This document shows positions 17,721-25,092 of a stretch of DNA of 64,000 bases, in pieces. The translations under genes and the position numbers were made by a program. Each line of letters starts with the position of its first letter. Position 1 is the stretch's first letter. The notes under the pieces were generated by a model. That model saw only the letters and a program-made list of their open reading frames with translations. It had not been told where the DNA came from and did no database searches. The DNA is from Chitinophaga niabensis (GTDB lineage Bacteria; Bacteroidota; Bacteroidia; Chitinophagales; Chitinophagaceae), in contig JAFIGY010000003.1 in NCBI GenBank assembly GCA_017849435.1, positions 62,001 to 126,000 on the forward strand, given 5' to 3'.

Positions 17721-19322
17721 TTAAACTTTAGGCGCAGCGGCCAGTATCTCTGCGTCCGCCTGCGCGGCGTATTTTTCGAAATTTTTGATGAATTGTGCGG
17801 CGAGGTCCCTGGCCTTTGCATCGTAAGCAGCGGCATCGCTCCAGGTGTTTCGGGGATCGAGTATCTCGGAGGGCACACCGGGACAGGATTCCGGTATGGC
17901 CATGCCGAACACTTCGTGGTTCTTGTAAGCCACTTTGTCCAGATCTCCCTTGAGCGCCGCGCAGATCATGGCGCGGGTGAAGCTCAATTTGATGCGGCTC
18001 CCTGTACCATAGGCACCTCCCGTCCAGCCGGTATTTACCAGCCAGATGTTCACATCATGCCTGCGCATCCTTTCTCCCAGCATCTGCGCATAGCGTGCAG
18101 GATGCAGGGGCAGGAAGGGGGCGCCGAAACATGCGCTGAACGTGGATTTGGGCTCGGTAACGCCGGCCTCCGTACCCGCTACCTTGGCCGTGTACCCACT
18201 GATAAACTGGTACATGGCCTGGCCCGGGTTCAGGCGGGAGACGGGTGGTAATACGCCGTAAGCATCGCAGGTAAGGAAGAAAATATTCTTCGGAATACCG
18301 CCGATGGAAGGTTCCAGCGCGTTATCGATGTAATGCAGGGGGTAGGATACACGCGTGTTCTCGGTAATGCTCTTGTCCGCATAATTCACTTTCCGGGTGC
18401 CGGGGAAGAACCCTACATTCTCCAGCAGCGCGCCTTCACGCACGGCATGGAAGATTTGCGGTTCTTTCTCCTCGTTGAGGTCGATGGTTTTGGCATAGCA
18501 GCCGCCTTCAAAGTTGAAAACGCCGGTATCCGTCCATCCATGCTCGTCATCTCCAATGAGCTTGCGTGCAGGATCCGCGCTCAGCGTGGTTTTGCCGGTG
18601 CCGCTCAATCCGAAGAAGATGGCAGTATCGCCTTTACTGCCCTGGTTGGCAGAGCAGTGCATGCTCAGCACATTCTTCTCGTGCGGAAGCAGATAATTCA
18701 GGATCGTGAATATACCTTTCTTGATCTCGCCGGTATATGCCGAGCCGCCGATGATGATCATTTTCTTTGAGAAATTCACCGCCGCGAAATTATGCTGGCG
18801 GGTACCGTCCGTAGCCGGATCGGCATAACAGCCGGGTGCCTGGATGACGGTCCATTCGGGCTCCAGCTGCTCCAGTTCTTCCTCATGTGGCCGAAGGAAC
18901 ATGTTATAGGCGAAGAGACTAGACCAGGGCGTTTCCGTGATCACCCGGATGTTGATCCGGTAACCGGGATCCGCGCAGGCCTGGCAATCCCTCACCCACA
19001 CGTCTTTGCCTTTGAAATACTGCGTAATGCGCCGGTAGAGCCGGTCAAAATTTTCAGGGGAGAACGGGAGATTGAAATCATTCCAGTTCACAGTATCAGC
19101 TGTAATGCTGTCTTTCACAATGAACTTGTCTTTGGGGGAACGTCCGGTGAACTCGCCTGTATTCACTGCCAATGCACCGGTATCGCTGAGATTTCCCTGT
19201 AAACGCGCCAGGGATTGTGCCGTCAACTCCTCAGGTGACAATTGGTAGTGTATACTTGCGATGTTCTCTATGCCCAATTCCCGCAATTCTTTGAGTGTAT
19301 CTCTTACACTGCTGACTTGCAT
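17721..19322 (-). CDS. pckA: ATP-dependent phosphoenolpyruvate carboxykinase
   Basis: A 533-aa PEP carboxykinase, converting oxaloacetate and ATP to PEP, CO2 and ADP in gluconeogenesis. Visible motifs include the P-loop GLSGTGKTTLSAD, the kinase-2 metal-binding region DDEHGWTDTGVFNFEGG, TGRSPKDKFIV near the N-terminus and the adenine-binding YGTGSRIKLSFTRAM. Length and order match the ATP-dependent (not GTP) family. The ATG at 19322 is well placed after a -33/-7 promoter pair. It is flanked by a terminator and a divergent promoter region, so it looks monocistronic. Confidence 0.98.
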   Translation of the reverse strand: MQVSSVRDTLKELRELGIENIASIHYQLSPEELTAQSLARLQGNLSDTGALAVNTGEFTGRSPKDKFIVKDSITADTVNWNDFNLPFSPENFDRLYRRITQYFKGKDVWVRDCQACADPGYRINIRVITETPWSSLFAYNMFLRPHEEELEQLEPEWTVIQAPGCYADPATDGTRQHNFAAVNFSKKMIIIGGSAYTGEIKKGIFTILNYLLPHEKNVLSMHCSANQGSKGDTAIFFGLSGTGKTTLSADPARKLIGDDEHGWTDTGVFNFEGGCYAKTIDLNEEKEPQIFHAVREGALLENVGFFPGTRKVNYADKSITENTRVSYPLHYIDNALEPSIGGIPKNIFFLTCDAYGVLPPVSRLNPGQAMYQFISGYTAKVAGTEAGVTEPKSTFSACFGAPFLPLHPARYAQMLGERMRRHDVNIWLVNTGWTGGAYGTGSRIKLSFTRAMICAALKGDLDKVAYKNHEVFGMAIPESCPGVPSEILDPRNTWSDAAAYDAKARDLAAQFIKNFEKYAAQADAEILAAAPKV

Positions 19323-19348
19323 AAAGAAAGATTGTTTTGGTGTATGAG

Positions 19349-19378
19349 CAAAACTATGATTTTTTTGATTTTTTCAAA
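19349..19378 (-). promoter_or_regulatory. Putative pckA promoter (-33 TTTG, -7 TAGTTTTG)
   Basis: On the minus strand a TTTG (19375-19378) and TAGTTTTG (19349-19356) are separated by 18 bases, close to the 19-21 expected for Bacteroidota primary-sigma promoters. The inferred start of transcription is about 20 bases before the pckA ATG. Confidence 0.6.
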
Positions 19379-19633
19379 TTTTATAGGTGTTGCACCATTG
19401 AATTTTATGATATTCTGTATGTTTAAAGCGATATTTTTGAATAATATTCAATTACACCGATTTCAATTTATTGGAAAATCAACAGAGGGGCGGAATAATT
19501 ATTTGTTAATACGGTACCATTTTGGGTGAATGTACTATAACTTTTGTGTGAGCTTTCGCTGTTATGGATGTTTTGCCGGTTGATGATTTTCCGGTAAGTT
19601 TGAGCCCTCATACATCGAAAAAAAATTGAATCA
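19379..19633. other. Divergent intergenic region pckA / pepP-like gene
   Basis: Together with the pckA promoter this makes a 311-base gap between divergent genes. It is AT-rich. A near -7 element, TAACTTTTG (19538-19546, one base longer than consensus), may serve the plus-strand peptidase gene. No RNA gene or repeat is visible. Confidence 0.4.
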
Positions 19634-20926
19634 ATGAAATATCTGCCGCTGGATCAGCAAATTTTTATCCGGAACCGTGAACGCTTCAGGGCTAAGATGC
19701 AACCGGACTCCATCGCGATCTTTAATTCCAATGATGAACTTCCCACCAATGGTGACGCGCTCTACGCTTTCCGTCAGAACGCAGACCTGTACTGGCTTAC
19801 CGGCATAGACCAGGAAGATACCATGCTGGTGCTGTACCCGGATAATCCGGATCCCAAACACCGGGAAGTGCTCGTGCTCGTACGGCCGAATGAGCTGAAA
19901 GAGAAATGGGACGGGCATCGCCTGCGGAAAGAAGAGGCACAGGCCATTTCAGGGATCGAAACGATCGTGTGGCTGGATAGCCTGGATGCACTGTTACAGC
20001 AATGGATACACGAAGCCGCCAATATCTATCTTAATACCAACGAGAACAACCGTAAAGCCAATCTCGTGCCCGTAAGGGATTACCGCTACGCCGCTCAGCT
20101 GCGCGAACGCTACCCGCTGCATCATTACCTTCGCTCCGCGCGTATCCTGAAAGAGCTGCGCGCCGTGAAAACCGCGGAAGAAGTGAATGTCATTCAGCAG
20201 GCGATCGATATTACGGAAAAAACTTTCCGCCGTTTGCTGCACTTCATTCAGCCCGGCGTATCAGAGCATGAAATTCATGCGGAGATACTCCACGAGTTTC
20301 TGCGCAATCGGGCTACCGGTGAGGCTTATGGCTCTATTATCGCTTCCGGCGACCGTGCCCGTACGCTGCATTATGTAGAGAACAACCAGGAGTGCAAAGA
20401 CGGGGAACTGATCCTGATGGACTTTGGCGCTGCTTACGGCGGATACAACGCGGACCTTACCCGTACCGTACCCGTGAACGGAAAGTTCAGTCCTCGCCAG
20501 CGCCAGGTGTATTACGCCTGTCTGCATTTGCACAACTATGCAAAATCCATCCTGAAGCCGGGCATCACCATTGCAAAATATCATGAGATGGTAGGCGTGG
20601 AAGCAGGAAAGGAGTTTGTGAAACTGGGACTGCTCACGGAATCCGACATTAAGAACCAGGACCCCGAAACACCGGCCTACCGGAAATATCTCTACCATGG
20701 CATCTCCCATCACCTCGGTGTGGACGTGCATGACCTCGGCCCTTCGTTCTTCCAGCCTATCCCTGAAGGCGCCGTACTGACGGTGGAACCGGGCATTTAT
20801 ATCGAAGAAGAGAAAATGGGCGTACGCATCGAGAACAATATCTGGCTGAAAGCCGGCGGGAATGTAGACCTGATGAAGAATATCCCGATCACTGCGGATG
20901 AGATCGAGACGTTGATGAAACGATAA
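19634..20926 (+). CDS. Xaa-Pro aminopeptidase (M24B)
   Basis: A 430-aa cytoplasmic aminopeptidase P-type enzyme that removes an N-terminal residue preceding proline. It has the aminopeptidase P N-terminal domain (about 1-130; FRAKMQPDSIAIFNSND) and a pita-bread M24 domain whose metal ligands are visible: Asp pair in LMDFGAAYGGYNADLTR, His in YHGISHHLGVDVHD, Glu in TVEPGIYI and Glu in GVRIENN. There is no signal peptide. The gene stands alone between a divergent promoter region and a terminator hairpin. Confidence 0.95.
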   Translation: MKYLPLDQQIFIRNRERFRAKMQPDSIAIFNSNDELPTNGDALYAFRQNADLYWLTGIDQEDTMLVLYPDNPDPKHREVLVLVRPNELKEKWDGHRLRKEEAQAISGIETIVWLDSLDALLQQWIHEAANIYLNTNENNRKANLVPVRDYRYAAQLRERYPLHHYLRSARILKELRAVKTAEEVNVIQQAIDITEKTFRRLLHFIQPGVSEHEIHAEILHEFLRNRATGEAYGSIIASGDRARTLHYVENNQECKDGELILMDFGAAYGGYNADLTRTVPVNGKFSPRQRQVYYACLHLHNYAKSILKPGITIAKYHEMVGVEAGKEFVKLGLLTESDIKNQDPETPAYRKYLYHGISHHLGVDVHDLGPSFFQPIPEGAVLTVEPGIYIEEEKMGVRIENNIWLKAGGNVDLMKNIPITADEIETLMKR

Positions 20927-20951
20927 TTGCGGAAGCAATGATTATATTGTA

Positions 20952-20984
20952 GCGTCGGGAGCAACCCTCCCGGCGCAATTTTTA
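20952..20984 (+). terminator. Rho-independent terminator after the M24 peptidase gene
   Basis: A 10-bp GC-rich stem (20952-20961 with 20967-20976, one G-U pair) and five-base loop are followed by AATTTTTAT. It starts 25 bases after the stop codon. Confidence 0.8.
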
Positions 20985-21001
20985 TCCGTAATCGCTGATA
21001 A

Positions 21002-21784
21002 ATGAAACAGATTCCGAATATCCTTACCCTTTCCAATCTTTTTTGCGGTGCACTGGCAATCATTTTCATCCTGCACGCACCGGAGTATATTGCCGACTTT
21101 AACGGAACCGAATACACCGTCACCAATCCCGAACCTATCTACTGGGCATCCGCACTGGTGGTGATTGCCGGTATTATTGATTTTTTTGACGGGTTTGCAG
21201 CGCGTCTGCTGAAAGTCTCTTCCCCGCTGGGCAAAGAACTGGACTCACTGGCGGATGTAGTGTCATTCGGTGTGGTGCCTGGCATGATCCTTTTCCGGAT
21301 GTTGCGCAGCGCTTACTTCCGGATGCCGGATGTGTTCGATGTATCTTACTTCAACCTCGCGCCGGCCTTGCTGATCCCATGTTTCGCCGCATACCGTCTG
21401 GCCGTTTTCAACCTGGACAGCCGCCAATCCGAACATTTCATCGGTGTACCTACACCCGCCGTAGGCTTCCTCGTGGCATCATTCCCGCTCATCATGCTAT
21501 ACAACCCTTACAACCTGGCCCCCTGGCTGCAGAACATCTGGGTCCTTTACGGCATTATCGCAGTACTCTGCTACCTGATGGTGAGTTCCCACCCCATGAT
21601 CAGCCTCAAGTTCAAGAACTTCTCCATGAGGGATAACTGGCCCCGTTTCCTGCTGATAGTATTAACGATCGCCGGTATCCCCATACTACAGTACGCCACA
21701 GTACCCTTTATCTTCATCCTGTACGTAAGCCTCTCTCTGATCTTTCCTCCAAAAAACACCGTCAGCCCAAACCCGCATCCATAG
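21002..21784 (+). CDS. pssA: CDP-diacylglycerol-serine O-phosphatidyltransferase
   Basis: A 260-aa integral membrane enzyme making phosphatidylserine, the precursor of phosphatidylethanolamine. The CDP-alcohol phosphatidyltransferase signature is present as DFFDGFAARLLKVSSPLGKE followed by LDSLAD, with all the Asp residues. Six to eight hydrophobic segments follow (for example LLIVLTIAGIPILQYATVPF). N-terminal MKQIPNILTLSNLFCG is typical of the PssA subfamily. It has its own start after the terminator of the peptidase gene. Confidence 0.95.
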   Translation: MKQIPNILTLSNLFCGALAIIFILHAPEYIADFNGTEYTVTNPEPIYWASALVVIAGIIDFFDGFAARLLKVSSPLGKELDSLADVVSFGVVPGMILFRMLRSAYFRMPDVFDVSYFNLAPALLIPCFAAYRLAVFNLDSRQSEHFIGVPTPAVGFLVASFPLIMLYNPYNLAPWLQNIWVLYGIIAVLCYLMVSSHPMISLKFKNFSMRDNWPRFLLIVLTIAGIPILQYATVPFIFILYVSLSLIFPPKNTVSPNPHP

Positions 21785-21790
21785 CCCATC

Positions 21791-21818
21791 TCGTAATTCG
21801 TAATTCGTAATTCGTAAT
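21791..21818. repeat. Four tandem copies of TCGTAAT
   Basis: Four perfect 7-base copies lie seven bases after the pssA stop and end nine bases before the -7 element of the purS promoter. The repeat therefore covers the place where a -33 element would be. Confidence 0.95.
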
Positions 21819-21826
21819 TAATTTAT

Positions 21827-21834
21827 TAGGTTTG
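21827..21834 (+). promoter_or_regulatory. Putative -7 element of purS-rsmI
   Basis: TAGGTTTG matches the TAnnTTTG consensus, 20 bases before the purS ATG. The -33 position falls inside the TCGTAAT repeats and has no TTTG. Confidence 0.5.
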
Positions 21835-21854
21835 CGTCAAAATTTTAAAGAAAA

Positions 21855-22100
21855 ATGACTTTTACAGCTCATATCAACGTGATGCCGCTGAAAGAATTGC
21901 TGGACCCTCAGGGCAAGGCCGTATTGGGCGGACTGAAGAACCTGGGCCTCGGAAACGTGTATGACGTGCGCATCGGCAAACATATTACCCTGCAAATTGA
22001 CGCGCCGTCAAAAGAAGAAGCACAGCACATCGCGGAGAATGCCTGTCAGAAATTACTGGCCAATCAGGTCATGGAATTCTACGAAGTAAATATCCAGTAA
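21855..22100 (+). CDS. purS: Phosphoribosylformylglycinamidine synthase subunit PurS
   Basis: An 81-aa subunit of the three-part FGAM synthase (PurS-PurL-PurQ) of purine synthesis. Typical features are MTFTAHINVMPLKELLDPQG, the GLGNVYDVRIGKH segment and the C-terminal NQVMEFYEVNI. Length matches the family (about 80-85 aa). purL and purQ are not in the window, so in this genome purS stands apart. The stop codon is three bases before the TTG start of rsmI in the same frame, so the two genes are co-transcribed. Confidence 0.95.
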   Translation: MTFTAHINVMPLKELLDPQGKAVLGGLKNLGLGNVYDVRIGKHITLQIDAPSKEEAQHIAENACQKLLANQVMEFYEVNIQ

Positions 22101-22103
22101 GCT

Positions 22104-22775
22104 TTGTCCAAACTCTTCATCATTCCTTCCCCCATCGGCAACCTGGCGGACATGACGTACAGGGCGGTAAAGGTGTTGGAAACGGTGGAGCTGGTGCTGG
22201 CAGAAGACACCCGTACCTCCGGTATTCTGCTGAAGCACTATCATATCTCGAAGCCTGTAACACCTTATCATCAGCACAATGAACATAAGGTGTTGCAGCA
22301 TCTCGTGCAGCAGCTGCAGAGCGGCAGGCAAATGGCCCTGCTCACAGATGCCGGCACGCCGGGCGTTTCGGACCCCGGCTTCCTCCTGGTACGCGAATGC
22401 ATCCGCGCCGGCATACCGGTTGAATGCCTTCCGGGCGCAACGGCCTTCGTTCCTGCGCTTGTCAACAGCGGTATCCCCATGAACCGCTTCTCCTTTGAAG
22501 GCTTCCTTCCTCCCAAAAAAGGCCGGCATACCTTACTCACTAAACTCGGCACGGAAGACCGCGCCATGATCTTTTACGAATCTCCGCACCGGCTCGTGAA
22601 AACGCTGGAAGATTTTATCGAGTATTTCGGCGCAGACCGCCAATGCTGCGTTTCCCGCGAACTGACCAAAATGTTCGAAGAGAACAAACGGGGAACGCTG
22701 CAGGAAGTGCATGATTACTTTCAGGAAAAGGGCGTGAAAGGGGAGATCGTGATCGTTGTGGAAGGGGTTCAATAG
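22104..22775 (+). CDS. rsmI: 16S rRNA 2'-O-ribose C1402 methyltransferase
   Basis: A 223-aa SAM-dependent tetrapyrrole-methylase-fold enzyme that methylates the ribose of C1402 in 16S rRNA. The motifs IPSPIGNLADMTYRAVKVL, LAEDTRTS, LLTDAGTPGVSDPG and LPGATAFVPALVNSG are intact. The start codon must be TTG at 22104: the purS stop is in the same frame three bases upstream, and conserved residues begin within seven codons. Its 3' end overlaps the convergent nitroreductase gene by seven bases. Confidence 0.95.
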   Translation: MSKLFIIPSPIGNLADMTYRAVKVLETVELVLAEDTRTSGILLKHYHISKPVTPYHQHNEHKVLQHLVQQLQSGRQMALLTDAGTPGVSDPGFLLVRECIRAGIPVECLPGATAFVPALVNSGIPMNRFSFEGFLPPKKGRHTLLTKLGTEDRAMIFYESPHRLVKTLEDFIEYFGADRQCCVSRELTKMFEENKRGTLQEVHDYFQEKGVKGEIVIVVEGVQ

Positions 22776-23452
22776 AATACCGCCACCTCTTCCAGTGGTT
22801 TCCGCTGTAAGTCAGGCACCCAGCATGTTTCCGCAGGATACCCCACCGGTATCAGCAGGAATGCTTTTTCGTTCTCCGGCCGTTTTAACAGCTCTCCGAG
22901 AAAATTCATCGGGCTGGGTGTATGCGTGAGCGCTACCAGGCCGGCGTGATGGATGGCGGATAAAAGGAAGCCCGCGGCAATACCTGTACTTTCCTGTACG
23001 TAATAGTTGTTGTGTTTATGCCCGTCATGCTCCAGTTCGTAGATACGTTTGAAGAGGATGATGAGCCAGGGCGCTGTTTCAAGGAAAGGCTTGTCCCAAT
23101 TGGTTTGCAAAGGTCTCAGGTCCCTTAGCCATTCTTCGCTCATGCGACCGTTATAACTTCTGTATTCTTCCTGTTCCGCTGCATGACGGATCTCCTTCTT
23201 CAAGGCGGCATCGCTGACCACGCAGAAGGTCCAGGGTTGCTTGTGCGCACCGGAAGGCGCGGTGCTGGCGGAGAGAATGATGTTTTCTATCACTTCGCGT
23301 GGTACGGGTTTGTCTGAGAAGTCGCGCACCGTGCGCCTTTTGTCCATCCACGCCAGCATTTCTTCAGAACGTTTGAGCATGGTGGGAGGATCGAATGTTT
23401 CGCGGGAATAGTGGATGAAGGGATAACCGTCGATGAGTTTCCGGGTGGGCAT
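22769..23452 (-). CDS. Iodotyrosine deiodinase-like nitroreductase
   Basis: A 227-aa FMN-dependent nitroreductase-superfamily protein. The FMN-binding RRTVRDFSDKPVP and APSGAHKQPWTF motifs are clear. The lid region carries Glu96, Tyr100 and Lys121 (EEYRSYNGRM ... TNWDK), with the same spacing (4 and 21) as Glu153, Tyr157 and Lys178 that clamp the substrate in mouse iodotyrosine deiodinase. Bacterial deiodinases of this type are known from Bacteroidota (Haliscomenobacter). It probably performs reductive dehalogenation of halotyrosines or a related flavin reduction. The BluB and NfsB groups lack this lid triad. It is transcribed divergently from the eCIS locus and shares its upstream region. 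Confidence 0.9.
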   Translation of the reverse strand: MPTRKLIDGYPFIHYSRETFDPPTMLKRSEEMLAWMDKRRTVRDFSDKPVPREVIENIILSASTAPSGAHKQPWTFCVVSDAALKKEIRHAAEQEEYRSYNGRMSEEWLRDLRPLQTNWDKPFLETAPWLIILFKRIYELEHDGHKHNNYYVQESTGIAAGFLLSAIHHAGLVALTHTPSPMNFLGELLKRPENEKAFLLIPVGYPAETCWVPDLQRKPLEEVAVFY

Positions 23453-23732
23453 AGTAGTGATGTTTTGGTGTGTCTTCCCGGTAAGTTAATAAAAAAGGAG
23501 TTCTGCCATCAAAACTATTAATTAACAAAAATCACGTATTAATACGTTTTGTCGAATGAAATTTATTGCCTAATATTACAATAGAGAGTTGGCACCCCAA
23601 GGATAACTAAACACAGCATCGTGTACCCCAAAAATGTGATCAGTGTTAGAAATGCTGTTGTTTAAGACAGACTGGCTTTACTGAAAAACTTAATTCCGCT
23701 TATTTAACCGCAACCCTGAAAATGAACTTTCA
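23453..23732. promoter_or_regulatory. Divergent control region, nitroreductase / eCIS
   Basis: This 280-base AT-rich gap holds whatever drives the eCIS locus, since all later gaps there are short. No exact TAnnTTTG is found for the plus strand; TACGTTTTG (23543-23551) is one base too long. A perfect palindrome lies at 23534-23547. Confidence 0.5.
23534..23547. promoter_or_regulatory. 14-bp perfect palindrome, candidate operator
   Basis: ACGTATTAATACGT is a perfect palindrome, 82 bases upstream of the nitroreductase ATG and about 185 bases upstream of the first eCIS gene. It overlaps a near -7 element. A dimeric regulator could bind here; no regulator gene is adjacent. Confidence 0.4.
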
Positions 23733-24332
23733 ATGATTGATCAGGTATTGAATGCGATCGTTACGCAGCTCAATACGTACATTGGAACGGCAGACCCTGA
23801 AGTGATTCTTGGAAATGTATCTTTTGCGGACGCATTCCAGGAAACCTCTTCCCACAATCTTAGCGACAAAGTGATTGCTTCTGTGATCAACATAGAGCAG
23901 GAAGATACTTTGCGCAATCTTCCCTTCCGGCGTACGGCATATTCCGGTGGTATTCCGCAGGGCGTGGAGCGCCAGCCGGACATCTTCCTCAATATTTATG
24001 TGCTGTTTGGCGCCAATAAACATAACTATAGTACTGCATTGAACCGCATTTCGCAGGTGCTCAGCTTCTTCCAGCGCCAGTATGTGTTCACTGCAACAGA
24101 TATCCCGGTGTTAAGTGTGCATCATTTGGACAGGGTCATCTTCGACCTTTATTCCACGAGCTTCGAACAATTGAACCAGTTATGGAGCATCATGGGCGGA
24201 AAATATATGCCTTCCGTGGTGTACAAGATGAGGCTGGCCGTGATACAGGACACAGAGCCACGGGGCACAGGCATTATCACAGAGATCGATCTCGGCGCAA
24301 AAGTATTATCAAACCAGGCGCCGGAAATCTAA
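23733..24332 (+). CDS. DUF4255 tail terminator (Pvc16-like)
   Basis: A 199-aa DUF4255 protein. Recognisable parts are the N-terminal helix MIDQVLNAIVTQLNTYI, the ASVINIEQEDTLRN strand, PDIFLNIYVLFGANKHNY and the helix YSTALNRISQVLSFFQ. In PVC and Afp the Pvc16/Afp16 protein caps the tube and sheath at the end away from the baseplate and fixes particle length. Here it is the first gene, whereas in PVC and Afp loci it is the last. The next gene starts four bases after its stop. There is no signal peptide, as expected for a particle made in the cytoplasm. Confidence 0.88.
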   Translation: MIDQVLNAIVTQLNTYIGTADPEVILGNVSFADAFQETSSHNLSDKVIASVINIEQEDTLRNLPFRRTAYSGGIPQGVERQPDIFLNIYVLFGANKHNYSTALNRISQVLSFFQRQYVFTATDIPVLSVHHLDRVIFDLYSTSFEQLNQLWSIMGGKYMPSVVYKMRLAVIQDTEPRGTGIITEIDLGAKVLSNQAPEI

Positions 24333-24336
24333 TACG

Positions 24337-25077
24337 ATGGAAAAAATTGTATGGCGATATCAGCCGGAGTTCAGGATCAGTATAAAGATCAATGGAACAG
24401 ATGCAGCAGATGCCGTGAAAGTGGTGCCTGCGCCGTCTTTCCCCACTCCGTTCAAAAATTATGGCGTGCTCACGCGCAACGTGCCAGGCGGAGCGGTAGC
24501 ATATGTGCGGCAGTTCAAACAGGGTGCGGGCTGGGTGCCGGAGGTGAATCTCACCGCAGCCAACACATTTACTTTCTGGTTATACCTGCAGCGCAAAGTG
24601 GATTTTTTTAATAACGGCAGCCAGCGTTTCGGCCGACAAATACTGTATGCGAATAATCTCTCCGCGGCCGGCGCTATCGACAGCAATCTTGCCGCCAACG
24701 TGGTACAGCTTACCACCGCGGCAGCAGCGGGAGACACAGAGCGTGGAGCACTTAGCACTTTCCTGTTGTCGAGCGCCGTTAATCCCGGGGATTTCACCGC
24801 CTTCAAAGCCGGAAAGATCGCGGCCGGTGCGCCGGTCAGCTTTTCTGTGAACACGCCTGTTGCGCCCACGCAAACGAGTGTGGGGCTGGATGTGAGCGCG
24901 ATGCCGAAGGGCGCTTACATCGTACGGCTGGAAGGAGGGGCGCCGGTACAGGAGCGGGTGATATTTGACCAGGTAGCCTCCGGATCGGCCGTGAACGGAA
25001 TTATAGAGATATATAAAGACGCATGGCAATTGGGTCCCCAACCGAGGGAATACAGTATAAATTTTTTAAGCACCTGA
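24337..25077 (+). CDS. Unrecognised CIS-associated protein, 246 aa
   Basis: I do not recognise this family. The protein is mostly beta-rich and soluble, with no signal peptide. The N-terminal half (WRYQPEFRISIKINGTDAA, NTFTFWLYLQRK) and the C-terminal 70 residues (GLDVSAMPKGAYIVRLEG, IEIYKDAWQLGPQP) look like two beta domains joined by an Ala/Gly-rich stretch (about 110-165). Its place between the tail terminator and the first sheath gene suggests a structural role near the cap. A cap-adaptor protein has been described in the AlgoCIS particle of Algoriphagus, but I cannot test homology. It starts four bases after the DUF4255 gene. Confidence 0.75.
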   Translation: MEKIVWRYQPEFRISIKINGTDAADAVKVVPAPSFPTPFKNYGVLTRNVPGGAVAYVRQFKQGAGWVPEVNLTAANTFTFWLYLQRKVDFFNNGSQRFGRQILYANNLSAAGAIDSNLAANVVQLTTAAAAGDTERGALSTFLLSSAVNPGDFTAFKAGKIAAGAPVSFSVNTPVAPTQTSVGLDVSAMPKGAYIVRLEGGAPVQERVIFDQVASGSAVNGIIEIYKDAWQLGPQPREYSINFLST

Positions 25078-25092
25078 TTAAAATAACGTAAC

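Noticed and set aside
21791-21818. A CRISPR array or attachment site
   Set aside because: The 7-base units are directly joined with no spacers, and no integrase or cas genes are nearby.
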